NCBI RefSeq assembly: GCF_900215205.1
Contig: NZ_OBDY01000006.1
Span: 124,001-188,000, forward strand
DNA length: 64,000 nucleotides
Direction: 5' to 3'
Origin: Paractinoplanes atraurantiacus
GTDB lineage: Bacteria; Actinomycetota; Actinomycetes; Mycobacteriales; Micromonosporaceae
Numbering within the stretch: the stretch's first letter is position 1; each line of letters starts with the position of its first letter. The notes below the pieces were generated by a model that had not been told where the DNA came from, searched no databases, and saw only the letters and a list, made by a program, of their open reading frames with translations. A program made the translations under genes and the position numbers. This document shows, in pieces, positions 7,814 to 16,595 of this stretch.

Positions 7814-8356
7814 TCACTCTAGGCGGGGCTGCTCCGTCTCGAAGTCGATCTCTCGCTGGTCGGCGGCGCGGTCGCGGGCGTCGGCGGTGCGGTCGCGGGC
7901 GTCGGCGGTGCGGTCGCGGGCGTCGGCGGTGCGGTCGCGGTCGTCGGCGGCGCGGTCGCGGGCGTCGTGGCGGTCGGTGCGGTAGTCCTCGCGTCGTTCG
8001 AGGAAGTCCTCGCGTTCGCGGAGCTGGTGTTCGCGCCGGTGGAAGTCCTCGATGCGGGCGTCGAGGTCGACCTGGCGTTGGTCCGGATCGGTGACGGGCT
8101 GGGCCGGGCGGACCGCGCGGACGGCCTCCCGGATGTCGTCCGGCAGCAGCTCGTGCGCGCGGAACGTCTCGGCGGCCCGGCGCTCGGCGGCGGCGAAGAG
8201 GCGGTCGCGGGCGGCGTGCTCGGCCGCCGAGGGCATGCTCCCGGCCAGCTGGTCGTGGACGTTCGCGCTGGTCTCAGCCGTCGCGGCCATGTCGTCGGCG
8301 ATCTGTGCGAGGCGCTCGAACTGGGCGTCGCGGCGGGACTGGGAGTCGCTGCTCAT
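7814..8356 (-). CDS. Coiled-coil protein with TADARDR repeats
   Basis: 180 residues. Residues 1-90 are helical and mostly charged. From about 110 a long Arg/Asp/Glu helix (EDFHRREHQLREREDFLERR) leads into 7-residue repeats of the TADARDR type (about 140-170). The underlying 21-bp DNA unit is repeated at about 7865-7970. No signal or membrane segment. It probably forms an extended charged coiled coil. The function is unknown and the repeat number may vary between strains. It lies 6 bp upstream of the split HAD gene on the same strand. Confidence 0.7.
   Translation of the reverse strand: MSSDSQSRRDAQFERLAQIADDMAATAETSANVHDQLAGSMPSAAEHAARDRLFAAAERRAAETFRAHELLPDDIREAVRAVRPAQPVTDPDQRQVDLDARIEDFHRREHQLREREDFLERREDYRTDRHDARDRAADDRDRTADARDRTADARDRTADARDRAADQREIDFETEQPRLE
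7865..7970 (+). repeat. 21-bp tandem repeat within coiled-coil gene
   Basis: The unit GCGGTCGCGGGCGTCGGCGGT (as read on the plus strand) occurs three times almost perfectly, with degenerate copies on either side. It encodes the TADARDR heptads on the minus strand. Frame is kept because 21 is a multiple of three. Confidence 0.75.
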
Positions 8357-8362
8357 GCCTCA

Positions 8363-9322
8363 TCATCTACCCGGAGCGGCATGATCGCTTCGGTAGTCGC
8401 GGGGGGACACGCCTGTCACTCGTTTGAACGCGGTGCTCAGGGCGCTCTCGGAGGCGTAGCCAACGTGGTGGGCGATGGCGGCGACCGTGCCGTCGGAGCG
8501 GCGCAGCCGGGCCGAGGCGAGCTCGATGCGCCAGCGGGTGAGGTAGTCGAGCGGACCCTGGCCGACGATCTGCTTGAAGCGGGCGGCCAATGTGGAGCGG
8601 GAGACGGCGGCGACCGACGCCAGTTCGGCGACCGTCCACGGGTGGGCCGGGCGGGCGTGCATGGCCCGCAGGGCGGGGGCGACCACCGGATCGGACAGGC
8701 CGGAGAGCCAGCCGTCCGGCGGGTGGGCCGCCAGGTGCAGGCGCAGCAGGTGAATGAGCATCACCTGGGCCAGGTGGTCGGTGACCAGGCCGGCCGCCGG
8801 TGGGTGGTCGCGCAGCTCGGCGTCGATCTGGTCGAGGGCCCAGCGCACGGTCGCGGCGGCGGGGGACGATCCCGGTACGTGAACCACGGCCGGCAGGGCG
8901 TCGAGAAGCAGTTCCTCGGCCCGCTCACCGAACCCGAATCGGCCACCGAGAACGAACACGTCGGCATCGGAGGTGGTGGCGCTGGGGGTGGTGGCGCGGG
9001 CGGCGGTGCCGGCTCGGGCTATGCCGTCGGTGGCGGCGGCGAAGATGGGGGCGGCTGGGACCGGTGGCACGTCGAGCGAGCTGGCCAGGGTGAAAGCCTG
9101 GGGACGGGTCAGCAGGAAGCAGTCGCCCGTGGCCAGGGGATAGGTGACGCCGTCGACGAGCAGGAGGCAGCTTCCCCGGCGTACGGCATTGAACTTGACC
9201 GCCGGAGGCGGCTCGAAGGCGACCGCCCAGTCGCCGCCGGCGGCGAAGCCCACCGACAGCCGGCTGGTCGTGCCGACGAGGGCCAGGACGTCCTGCAACG
9301 GATCAGCGGATTGGACGCTCAC
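8363..9322 (-). CDS. AraC family transcriptional regulator
   Basis: 319 residues, GTG start. The N-terminal half is a cupin-type sensing domain (about 20-190; RRGSCLLLVDGVTYPLATGD). The C-terminal double helix-turn-helix (about 215-312) contains WTVAELASVAAVSRSTLAARF and the second HTH near IAHHVGYASESALSTAFKR. It is divergent from the SDR gene with 59 bp between starts, so it is the natural candidate regulator of that gene. The ligand is unknown. Confidence 0.9.
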   Translation of the reverse strand: MSVQSADPLQDVLALVGTTSRLSVGFAAGGDWAVAFEPPPAVKFNAVRRGSCLLLVDGVTYPLATGDCFLLTRPQAFTLASSLDVPPVPAAPIFAAATDGIARAGTAARATTPSATTSDADVFVLGGRFGFGERAEELLLDALPAVVHVPGSSPAAATVRWALDQIDAELRDHPPAAGLVTDHLAQVMLIHLLRLHLAAHPPDGWLSGLSDPVVAPALRAMHARPAHPWTVAELASVAAVSRSTLAARFKQIVGQGPLDYLTRWRIELASARLRRSDGTVAAIAHHVGYASESALSTAFKRVTGVSPRDYRSDHAAPGR

Positions 9323-9381
9323 GCAACTATCCTGGACCCCTAACCATTCAGAGTCCAGTGCGATCGCGCCACACTCGTGTC

Positions 9382-10290
9382 ATGACAACGAAGATCACCG
9401 CTACCAGCACGGCCGCCGAGGTGCTGGCCGGCGTCGACCTGACCGGCAAGCGCATCCTGATCACCGGCGGCGGCTCCGGCCTCGGCCGGGCCGCGGCCAC
9501 GGCGCTGCGCGACGCGGGCGCGGAGGTCATCACCCCGGCCCGCCGGGAACTCGACCTGAGCGACGGAGAAAACGTACTAGATTTCGCGAAGAAGTGGACA
9601 AAGCCGATCGATGCGGTGATCGCCAATGCCGGCATCATGGCCGTCCCGGAGAGAAAGACCACCAAAAACGGCTGGGAACTCCAGCTGGCGACCAACTTCC
9701 TCGGCCACTTCGCGCTGATCACCGGCCTGCGGGAGCACCTCGCCGAGGACGCCCGGATCGTCCTGGTCAGCTCCGGCGCCCAGCTGCGGGCCGGCGTGGA
9801 CTTCGACGACCCGCACTTCGAGCGCCGCCCGTACGACCCCTGGGTGGCCTACAGCCAGTCCAAGGCGGCCGAGGTGCTGCTGGCCGTGGCCCTGAGCCGC
9901 CGCGGCATCACCGCCAACGCGATGGCGCCGGGCCGCATCCACACCAACCTCCAGCGCCACATGGACGCGGCCACGATGCGGGCCATGGGCGCCATGGACG
10001 AGGACGGCAACCTGATCCACGCCGAGGGCTACAAGACCCCCGAGCAGGGCGCGGCCGGCGAGGTCCTGCTCGCCGCCTCCCCGCTGTTCGAGGGCGTCTC
10101 CGGCGTCTACCTCGACGAGGACAACCGGATCGCCGACGTCGTGCCCGGCGGCCCCGAGCCCATGTTCGGGGTGGCCGAGTGGTCGGTCGACCCGGCCGCG
10201 GCCGACCGGCTGTGGGACTACGCCGCGACGGCGATCGGCGCGCTCACCCCGCCCTCGTTGCCCGACCTGTCCAGCCCGGCCAGGCAGTAG
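9382..10290 (+). CDS. Short-chain dehydrogenase/reductase
   Basis: 302 residues from the ATG at 9382; an upstream in-frame GTG at 9358 would add eight Arg-rich residues. Rossmann motif TGGGSGLG at 28-35, NAG at 82-84, Ser130/131 and the catalytic YSQSK (Tyr157, Lys161) are all present. The sequence resembles the retinol-dehydrogenase/WW-oxidoreductase-like branch of SDRs. It uses NAD(P)(H) to oxidise or reduce an unknown alcohol or carbonyl compound in the cytosol. It is divergent from an AraC gene that probably controls it. The 3' end overlaps the convergent hydrolase gene by 73 bp. Confidence 0.88.
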   Translation: MTTKITATSTAAEVLAGVDLTGKRILITGGGSGLGRAAATALRDAGAEVITPARRELDLSDGENVLDFAKKWTKPIDAVIANAGIMAVPERKTTKNGWELQLATNFLGHFALITGLREHLAEDARIVLVSSGAQLRAGVDFDDPHFERRPYDPWVAYSQSKAAEVLLAVALSRRGITANAMAPGRIHTNLQRHMDAATMRAMGAMDEDGNLIHAEGYKTPEQGAAGEVLLAASPLFEGVSGVYLDEDNRIADVVPGGPEPMFGVAEWSVDPAAADRLWDYAATAIGALTPPSLPDLSSPARQ

Positions 10291-11822
10291 GTGGCCGGGC
10301 CGGCCGGCGGCGCCGGGTCGACGACCTCGGTGCCGCCGCGGCCGGTGGCCACCAGGTCGGCCGTCTGGCCGTTCACGCGGTAGAGGGCCCAGCTCGTTCC
10401 CGTGCCGGTCGCCTCGAAGCGCACCTTTCCGCCGGCCCGGGTCGCACCGGTCAGCGCCGGCGCCGGCGGCGGTGAAGCCGGCAACTGCTTCATCACCGGT
10501 ACGAGGGCGGGCGCCGCGTAGTGCTTGTCCCGGTAGCGGGTCACCGCACCCAGCCGGTCGGCCTGGATCTGCTTGGCGCTGAAGTGCACCTGGCCCTGCA
10601 CGCCGTACTCGTCGTTCATGGCGAGCTGCCGGTCGAGCTGGGACGGGTCGCTCCAGTCGCCCTCCTCGCCGACCCGGTAGTCGGCCTGCCCGATCCAGAG
10701 CTGGACCTTGGTGTCCTTGACCAGCGCCGCCCACCAGGGCAGCAGCTTGGCGTAGTCGGCCTTGTCGAAGCCGATGGTCCAGTAGAGCTGCGGCACGATG
10801 TAGTCGAGCCACCCCTGCTGGACCCACTTGCGGGTGTCGGCGTAGATGGCGTCGTACGCCTCCAGGCCCTTGGAGTCCGATCCCGTGGGGTCGGTCGTCT
10901 TGTTGCGCCAGATGCCGAACGGGCTGATCCCGAACTTGACCCAGGGCTTCAGCTCCTTGATCCGCGTGTTCATCTCGCGGACCAGCGTGTTGACGTTGTC
11001 GCGCCGCCAGTCGGCCTTCGGCTTACCGGCGCCGTACTTGGCGTAGCTGGCGCCGTCGGGAAAGTCCTGGCCGGCGACCGGATAGGGGTAGAAGAAGTCG
11101 TCGAAGTGCACGCCGTCCACGTCGTACTTCCGGACCGCCTCGAGCATCGAGTCCTCGACGAACTTGCGGGCCCCGGGGATGCCCGGGTCGAAGTAGAGCC
11201 GCGCGGTCTTGCCCTTGGGGAAGGCGATCGCCCACTGGCTGTGCTGGATCAGCGGATGGTTCGGGGCGAGCTTGCGGAAATCGGCGCCGGGGCCGACCGG
11301 GCCGGGCTGGGTGCCGCGGTAAGGGTTGAACCAGGCGTGGAACTCCAGGTTGCGCTTGTGGGCCTCGTCGACCATGTACGCCATCGGGTCCCACCCGGGC
11401 GACTTGCCGTCCCGCCTGCCGGTGAGCCACTCCGACCACGGCGCGTAGGCCGAGGGCCAGAAGGCGTCGCCCGACGGCCGCACGTGCACGAAGATCGCGT
11501 TGTGCCGCTGGGCCACGGCCAAGTCGAGCCACCGCTGATACTCGGCCTTGACCTGCGCCTCACTCAGGCCGCGCCGGCTCGGGAAGTCGATGTTGGTGAC
11601 CGTGGTCAGCCACATGCCGCGCAGCTCGCGGGTGGCCTTCGTCGGATAGGCGCCGCAGGAATCGGTGGCCGTGAACGGTGCCGACGGCACCGGCGCCGAG
11701 TACGCGGCGGGCGCCGAATACGTCGCCGCTCGCAGCAGCCCGAGGCCTAGCACAGCGGTCGCGAACAGGACCGCGGCGAGGGTCAAGGTCAGTCGTACGG
11801 GTGGGCGGCGGACGTGGAGCAT
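10218..11822 (-). CDS. Secreted family 10-like (GHL10) glycosyl hydrolase
   Basis: 534 residues from the ATG at 11822. An N-terminal hydrophobic segment (LTLAAVLFATAVLGLGLL, about 11-28) is a signal peptide or anchor. The GHL10/DUF187 domain (about 60-400) shows ELRGMWLTTVTNIDFPSRRG, FVHVRPSGDAFWPS, HAWFNPYRG, VDGVHFDDFFYPYP and FGISPFGIWRN. The last ~95 residues look like a fibronectin-III-type domain. This family includes enzymes acting on cell-wall or exopolysaccharide glycans; the exact substrate is unknown. Its start overlaps the possible ATG of the divergent oxidoreductase, so the two share a very compact promoter region. Confidence 0.85.
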   Translation of the reverse strand: MLHVRRPPVRLTLTLAAVLFATAVLGLGLLRAATYSAPAAYSAPVPSAPFTATDSCGAYPTKATRELRGMWLTTVTNIDFPSRRGLSEAQVKAEYQRWLDLAVAQRHNAIFVHVRPSGDAFWPSAYAPWSEWLTGRRDGKSPGWDPMAYMVDEAHKRNLEFHAWFNPYRGTQPGPVGPGADFRKLAPNHPLIQHSQWAIAFPKGKTARLYFDPGIPGARKFVEDSMLEAVRKYDVDGVHFDDFFYPYPVAGQDFPDGASYAKYGAGKPKADWRRDNVNTLVREMNTRIKELKPWVKFGISPFGIWRNKTTDPTGSDSKGLEAYDAIYADTRKWVQQGWLDYIVPQLYWTIGFDKADYAKLLPWWAALVKDTKVQLWIGQADYRVGEEGDWSDPSQLDRQLAMNDEYGVQGQVHFSAKQIQADRLGAVTRYRDKHYAAPALVPVMKQLPASPPPAPALTGATRAGGKVRFEATGTGTSWALYRVNGQTADLVATGRGGTEVVDPAPPAGPATYCLAGLDRSGNEGGVSAPIAVAA

Positions 11823-11856
11823 GGTGACCAGTGTGCCGCACGTAGAGTTCCGGGGT

Positions 11857-12729
11857 GTGACGGTCGTGGTGGTGGGTGCCGGCATCGCCGGGCTGGCGTG
11901 TGCTCGTGAGCTGGTCGCAGCGGGTGTGCCCACGCGCGTGCTCGAACGTGCCAACGTGGTCGGCGGTCGCCTGGCGAGTGTCACCCGGGCGGGCCGGCCG
12001 GTCGACGTCGGTGCCGCCTACGTCACCGCCGACGACCCGTCCTTCCAAGGCCGGCTCCAGTCGTGGCGGATCGCCGGGCTCGTTCATCCGTGGACGGACA
12101 CGTTCCGCGGCCAGCACGGTTCGGCGCCGATGCGCTGGTCGGCGCCGCGGGGTCTGCGCAGCCTGGCCCAGGACCTGGCCGACGGGCTCGACGTCACGCT
12201 CGGGGCCGAGGTGACCGAGTTGCCGGAGGCCGACGCCGTGGTGCTGGCGATGCCGGGGCCGGCGGCGCTGCGGCTGGCCGATCTGCCCGAGGCCCGGGAA
12301 CAGTCCTGGTCGCCGGTGTTGACGGCCGTCCTGACGTACCCACGAAGGTCCTGGCCCGATTTCGCCGGCGCCTTCGTGAACGACCATCCCGTGCTGGCCA
12401 CGCTCTGCGACGACGGCGACCGTCGCGGCGATCGCGCACCCGTGCTCGTCGCGCATTCGACGGCGAATTACTTCAAGGAATTTGAGTACGGGGGTGAGGC
12501 GGCGCTCGCCCGGGCGGCCGGCGAGCTGCTCGGGATCACCGACGAGCCCACCGTCGAGCTGTTCCGCTGGCCCCTGGCTCAGCCGCGGACCGGGCGGGAC
12601 GGCTTCGCCCGCCGCGGCAACGTCTATCTCTGCGGCGACGCCTTCGGACGGCCCCGCGTGCAGACCGCCTGGCTCAGTGGCCGGGCGGTCGCGCGCGACA
12701 TCGTCAAAGAACTGACCGGTAGACCTTGA
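11857..12729 (+). CDS. FAD-dependent oxidoreductase (renalase/amine-oxidase-like)
   Basis: 290 residues from the GTG at 11857, chosen because VTVVVVGAGIAGLACARELV starts the dinucleotide-binding fold at once. ATG 11821 or GTG 11833 would add 12 or 8 residues. The FAD motif GxGxxG is followed by LERANVVGGRLASV with the second Gly-Arg loop, and the C-terminal FAD motif VYLCGDAFGRPRVQTAWLSG is clear. This is the short NAD(P)/FAD 'renalase-like' family; the substrate is not deducible. The 3' end overlaps glgA by 26 bp on the opposite strand. Confidence 0.85.
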   Translation: MTVVVVGAGIAGLACARELVAAGVPTRVLERANVVGGRLASVTRAGRPVDVGAAYVTADDPSFQGRLQSWRIAGLVHPWTDTFRGQHGSAPMRWSAPRGLRSLAQDLADGLDVTLGAEVTELPEADAVVLAMPGPAALRLADLPEAREQSWSPVLTAVLTYPRRSWPDFAGAFVNDHPVLATLCDDGDRRGDRAPVLVAHSTANYFKEFEYGGEAALARAAGELLGITDEPTVELFRWPLAQPRTGRDGFARRGNVYLCGDAFGRPRVQTAWLSGRAVARDIVKELTGRP

Positions 12730-13894
12730 GAGTCTCCTCCGCGATGTGCGACCAGCTGAAGTGCTCGATCGCGCGCCGCCGCCCGGCCAGGCCCATCTGC
12801 GCGGCCCGCTGCGGGTCCTCGATCAGCTGAGTCATCGCGGTCGCCAGGTCGGCCACGAACTGCTCCGGGTCGATCGGCGTGCCGGTGCCGTCGTCGACCT
12901 GCTCGATCGGCACCAGGATGCCGGTCTCGCCGTCGCTGACCACCTCGGGGATGCCGCCGGTCGCGGTCGCCACCACCGCCGTCTCGCAGGCCATCGCCTC
13001 GAGGTTGACGATGCCCATCGGCTCGTAGATGGACGGGCACACGAAGACCGTGGCGTGCGTGAGGACCTGGACGACCTCGTGCTTGGGCAGCATCTCCTGG
13101 ACCCAGATGACGCCTTTCGCGTCGCGCACCTCGCGCAGCTCGTTGGCCAGTCCCTCGACCTCGGCCGCGATCTCCTTGGTGTCGGGCGCGCCGGCCAGCA
13201 GCACGATCTGCGTCTCGGCGGGCAGGCTGCGGCAGGCCCGCAGCAGGTAGGGCAGGCCCTTCTGCCGGGTGATGCGGCCGACGAAGACCACGCTGGGCCG
13301 GCTCAGGTCGATGCCGAGCCGCTCGATCACATCGGTGCCGCGGTTGGGCTGGTAGATCTCGGTGTCGATGCCGTTGTAGACGACCTGCACCTTGGCCGGG
13401 TCGACCGACGGATAGGCCGCGAGGACGTCGCGCCGCATGCCGCCGGAGACCGCGATGATCGCGTCGGCGTTCTCGATGCCGACCCGCTCGCAGAACGACG
13501 ACAGCGCGTAGCCGCCGCCCAGCTGCTCGGCCTTCCACGGGCGCAGCGGCTCGAGGCTGTGCGTGGTGACCACATGCGGGACCCCGTGCAGCAGCTTGCT
13601 GGTGTGGCCGGCGAAGTTGGCGTACCAGGTGTGGCTGTGCACGATGTCGGTGCCCTCGGTGCCGGCGGCGATCTCGAGGTCGACCCCCATCGTCCGCAGC
13701 GCCGCGTTGGCCCCGGCCAGCTCGGCCGGCTCGGGATAGGCGGTCACGCCGGGCTCGGTGCGCGGGGCGCCGAAACAGTGCACCCGCACGTCGGCCAGGG
13801 ACCGCAGATCGCGGGTCAGATATTCGAGATGTACGCCGGCGCCGCCGTACACCTCCGGCGGATATTCGCGGGTGATCAGATCGACTCGAAGCAC
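12704..13894 (-). CDS. glgA: Glycogen synthase / alpha-maltose-1-phosphate synthase
   Basis: 396 residues, a GT-B glycosyltransferase of the actinobacterial GlgA (mycobacterial GlgM) type. REYPPEVYGGAGVHLEYLTR near the N-terminus is the donor-binding KxGG-equivalent. The C-terminal half has VVFVGRITRQKGLPYLL and the E-x7-E region FVCPSIYEPMGIVNLEAMAC. It extends alpha-1,4-glucan from ADP-glucose or, in mycobacteria, forms alpha-maltose-1-phosphate from ADP-glucose and glucose-1-phosphate. It is divergent from glgC (127 bp apart), the same arrangement as in Mycobacterium, so both enzymes of the pathway are likely controlled from one intergenic region. Confidence 0.92.
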   Translation of the reverse strand: MLRVDLITREYPPEVYGGAGVHLEYLTRDLRSLADVRVHCFGAPRTEPGVTAYPEPAELAGANAALRTMGVDLEIAAGTEGTDIVHSHTWYANFAGHTSKLLHGVPHVVTTHSLEPLRPWKAEQLGGGYALSSFCERVGIENADAIIAVSGGMRRDVLAAYPSVDPAKVQVVYNGIDTEIYQPNRGTDVIERLGIDLSRPSVVFVGRITRQKGLPYLLRACRSLPAETQIVLLAGAPDTKEIAAEVEGLANELREVRDAKGVIWVQEMLPKHEVVQVLTHATVFVCPSIYEPMGIVNLEAMACETAVVATATGGIPEVVSDGETGILVPIEQVDDGTGTPIDPEQFVADLATAMTQLIEDPQRAAQMGLAGRRRAIEHFSWSHIAEETLKVYRSVL

Positions 13895-14021
13895 CCCCGC
13901 AGCCTAGTACTCCCTCCCCATCGCTGCTCAAGATCAGGTATCCTGGCCGCCCGCCGGGACGATCACGGCGAGTTGCCCTCTTCGGCTGGCGTTCGAGCTG
14001 GCGGAAAGTTAGCGTCCTTTC

Positions 14022-15254
14022 ATGGCTGTCAAGGTCCTTGCAATCGTTCTGGCCGGTGGTGAGGGCAAGCGCCTGATGCCCCTGACGGCGGACAGGGCAA
14101 AGCCCGGTGTCCCGTTCGGCGGGATCTACCGCATGATCGACTTCGTTCTGTCGAACCTCGCCAACGGCGGCTATCTCAAAATCGTGGTGCTGACGCAGTA
14201 CAAGTCGCACTCGCTCGACCGGCACATCTCCAAGACGTGGCGCATGTCGACGCTGCTCGGCAACTACGTCACGCCCGTGCCCGCCCAGCAGCGCCTCGGC
14301 CCGCGCTGGTTCGCCGGCTCGGCCGACGCCATCTACCAGAGCCTCAACCTGATCAACGACGAGTCGCCCGACTACGTCATCGTCTTCGGCGCCGACCACA
14401 TCTACCGCATGGACCCGAAGCAGATGGTCCAGGACCACATCGCCTCGGGCGCCGCGGTCACGGTGGCCGGCATCCGCCAGCCCAAGTCGCTGTCCGACCA
14501 GTTCGGCGTGATCGACGTGGCCGAGGACGGCAAGCGCATCCGCGCCTTCCGCGAGAAGCCGAAGCAGGTCGACGGGCTGCCCGACGCGCCGGACGAGATC
14601 TACGCGTCGATGGGCAACTACGTCTTCACCACCAAGGCCCTCTGCGAGGCGGTCACCAAGGACGCCAAGGATCCCGACAGCAAGCACGACATGGGCGGCA
14701 ACATCATCCCCATGCTGGTCGAGCGGGGCGAGGCCAACGTCTACGACTTCCGCGAGAACGAGGTGCCCGGCAGCACCGACCGCGACCGCGGCTATTGGCG
14801 CGACGTGGGAACGCTCGACTCGTTCTACGACGCCCACATGGACCTGATCGCCACGCTGCCGATCTTCAACCTGTACAACCACGAGTGGCCGATCTTCACC
14901 AACTACGGGTCGTGGCCGCCGGCGAAATTCGTGCACGGCTACGACGACCGTCAGGGCCGGGCCATCGAGTCGATGATCTCGCCCGGTGTGGTCGTGTCGG
15001 GCTCGCTCGTGGAACGGTCGGTGATCTCGCCCAACGTGCGGGTCAACTCGTGGGCCCACGTCGAGGGCGCGGTGCTGATGGAGGGCGTGTCGGTCGGCCG
15101 CCGCTCGATCATCCGCAACGCGATCATCGACAAGAACGTGGTGATCCCCGAGGGCGCCCAGATCGGCGTCGACCTCGACCGCGACCGCAAGCTCTACACG
15201 GTCTCCGACAACGGCGTGGTCGTCATCGGCAAGGGCCAGAAGGTCGAACTGTAA
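14022..15254 (+). CDS. glgC: Glucose-1-phosphate adenylyltransferase
   Basis: 410 residues, full length. The pyrophosphorylase signature [13 protein letters not shown] is at about 10-22, followed by AKPGVPFGG, the glucose-binding [20 protein letters not shown], the substrate Glu/Lys region FREKPKQ and [15 protein letters not shown]-terminal left-handed beta-helix carries [10 protein letters not shown] and [10 protein letters not shown]. It makes ADP-glucose from ATP and glucose-1-phosphate, the first committed step of glycogen synthesis. Allosteric control is expected from the family. It pairs with the divergent glgA. Confidence 0.96.
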   Translation: MAVKVLAIVLAGGEGKRLMPLTADRAKPGVPFGGIYRMIDFVLSNLANGGYLKIVVLTQYKSHSLDRHISKTWRMSTLLGNYVTPVPAQQRLGPRWFAGSADAIYQSLNLINDESPDYVIVFGADHIYRMDPKQMVQDHIASGAAVTVAGIRQPKSLSDQFGVIDVAEDGKRIRAFREKPKQVDGLPDAPDEIYASMGNYVFTTKALCEAVTKDAKDPDSKHDMGGNIIPMLVERGEANVYDFRENEVPGSTDRDRGYWRDVGTLDSFYDAHMDLIATLPIFNLYNHEWPIFTNYGSWPPAKFVHGYDDRQGRAIESMISPGVVVSGSLVERSVISPNVRVNSWAHVEGAVLMEGVSVGRRSIIRNAIIDKNVVIPEGAQIGVDLDRDRKLYTVSDNGVVVIGKGQKVEL

Positions 15255-15263
15255 CTCCGGGGC

Positions 15264-16247
15264 TCAGCGCCGCTCTCGCAGAGTCTGCGAGGGCGGCACC
15301 CCGTACCGGGACTTGTAGGCGCCGGCGAACCGTCCGAGGTGGGTGAAACCCCAGCGGTAGGCCACCTCGGACACGCTCACCTGCCACGGGTCCGAACGCG
15401 ACAGTTCGGCGTGCACCCCGTCGAGCCGCAGCCGGCGCAGATAGGTCAGCGGAGACATGCCGACATGCTGCCGGAAGGCCTCCTGGAGCACGCGCACCCC
15501 GACGCCGGCGATCGCCGCCAGGTCGTTCGCCGTGTACGGCCGCCACGGCTCGGCGTGCATCGCGTCCAGCGTCCGCTTGACCGTGCGCGGCCGGTTCGGG
15601 CCCTGCATGCCGGCCGGCTCCTCGCCGTACGGATGCTCCACCGTCATCGCCAGTCCGCTGACCAGCAGGTCACGCCAGCGGGAGGCCATCCGCGGCTGTG
15701 CGGCCAGGCCGTCGGCGTGCCGCAGCTCGGCCAGCAGCAGCCGCACCAGCGACGCCCACGTGCGCCCCGGGCCGTCGATCAGGTCGAAGCTCGCCCCCAG
15801 CAGCAGCGGCGAGACGATCCGCTGGTCGAGTGTCGCGTCGAGCTCACGCTCCAGCGCCGCCCGCTCCACCTTGACGCTCAGCAGCCGGCAGCTGCCCGGC
15901 CACTCCAGGTCGATGTCGCCGACCGGCCGGTAGACGGCGGCGCGCGTCGGGTCGGCCATCACCACCGTGCCCCGGTGGCGTGAGCGCAGCGTGCCGGTCA
16001 CCGGGGCCAGCACGTGATAGGCCGTCTCCAGATCGGCGATGGTGACGTGGATGTCGGAGCCGTAGCTGATCTCGCCGAGCGTGATCGGGCCGAGCATCAC
16101 CACGTCGCCGCTGAACGCGAACCCCGAGACGTCGCCGGTCGGGTTGACCTGCAACGGCCCGTAGAACAGCTTGCGGCAGAACGACCGCGCCTCGTCCATG
16201 TCGGTGGTCGACAGCGAGACGTGCACGGGCCTGTCCATGCCCATCAT
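15264..16247 (-). CDS. AraC family transcriptional regulator
   Basis: 327 residues from the ATG at 16247, preceded by AGGGTGG at 5-bp spacing; an in-frame GTG lies 9 bases upstream. The N-terminal half matches the AraC-binding-like cupin domain of aromatic/choline-type activators (VHVSLSTTDMDEARSFCRK). The C-terminal HTH pair spans about 220-320: YTANDLAAIAGVGVRVLQEAF and VAYRWGFTHLGRFAGAYK. No divergent target gene is present. The neighbours are glgC (convergent, 9-bp gap) and a DUF4331 pair, so the regulon is unknown. Confidence 0.88.
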   Translation of the reverse strand: MMGMDRPVHVSLSTTDMDEARSFCRKLFYGPLQVNPTGDVSGFAFSGDVVMLGPITLGEISYGSDIHVTIADLETAYHVLAPVTGTLRSRHRGTVVMADPTRAAVYRPVGDIDLEWPGSCRLLSVKVERAALERELDATLDQRIVSPLLLGASFDLIDGPGRTWASLVRLLLAELRHADGLAAQPRMASRWRDLLVSGLAMTVEHPYGEEPAGMQGPNRPRTVKRTLDAMHAEPWRPYTANDLAAIAGVGVRVLQEAFRQHVGMSPLTYLRRLRLDGVHAELSRSDPWQVSVSEVAYRWGFTHLGRFAGAYKSRYGVPPSQTLRERR

Positions 16248-16280
16248 GGCGTCCACCCTAGACCGGATGACGCCCGGGGG

Positions 16281-16595
16281 TCACGCCGCGAGCGCGGTCG
16301 CCGGCCAGGTGAACTCGGCGACGCGGTCGCCCCGGACATCGATCTCCGCCAGTGGCGTCACCGGGTCGCGCCAGATGGTGTAGCGGCCCTCGCGCAGACA
16401 GTCGACGACCACCGTGTAGGTGACGCCGCCGCGCACGGAGCGGGCCCGGACGGTGGCCTGCGTGCGCAGCGCGGGGTCCTCGACCGGGCTGATCTCGATG
16501 TCATGACCATGCATGCAGCCCGGCGTTCGAATGACGAGCGCGCCGATACCGGTACCGATGTTGAGCACGACTATTCCGTGCCCGGACCGCGTCAC
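16281..16595 (-). CDS. Small conserved hypothetical protein coupled to DUF4331
   Basis: 104 residues, GTG start at 16595 overlapping the TGA of the DUF4331 gene as GTGA, a classic translational-coupling arrangement. The protein reads as a small beta-sandwich (GIVVLNIGTGIGALVIRTPG, then VVVDCLREGRYTIWRDPVTPL). No signal peptide. Similar small proteins follow other actinobacterial gene sets, sometimes labelled phospholipase without evidence that I can check. I make no functional claim. Confidence 0.7.
   Translation of the reverse strand: MTRSGHGIVVLNIGTGIGALVIRTPGCMHGHDIEISPVEDPALRTQATVRARSVRGGVTYTVVVDCLREGRYTIWRDPVTPLAEIDVRGDRVAEFTWPATALAA

Noticed and set aside
12624..15059. An 811-residue minus-strand ORF
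   Set aside because: It covers glgC in antisense and glgA in another frame. Both real genes have full motif sets.
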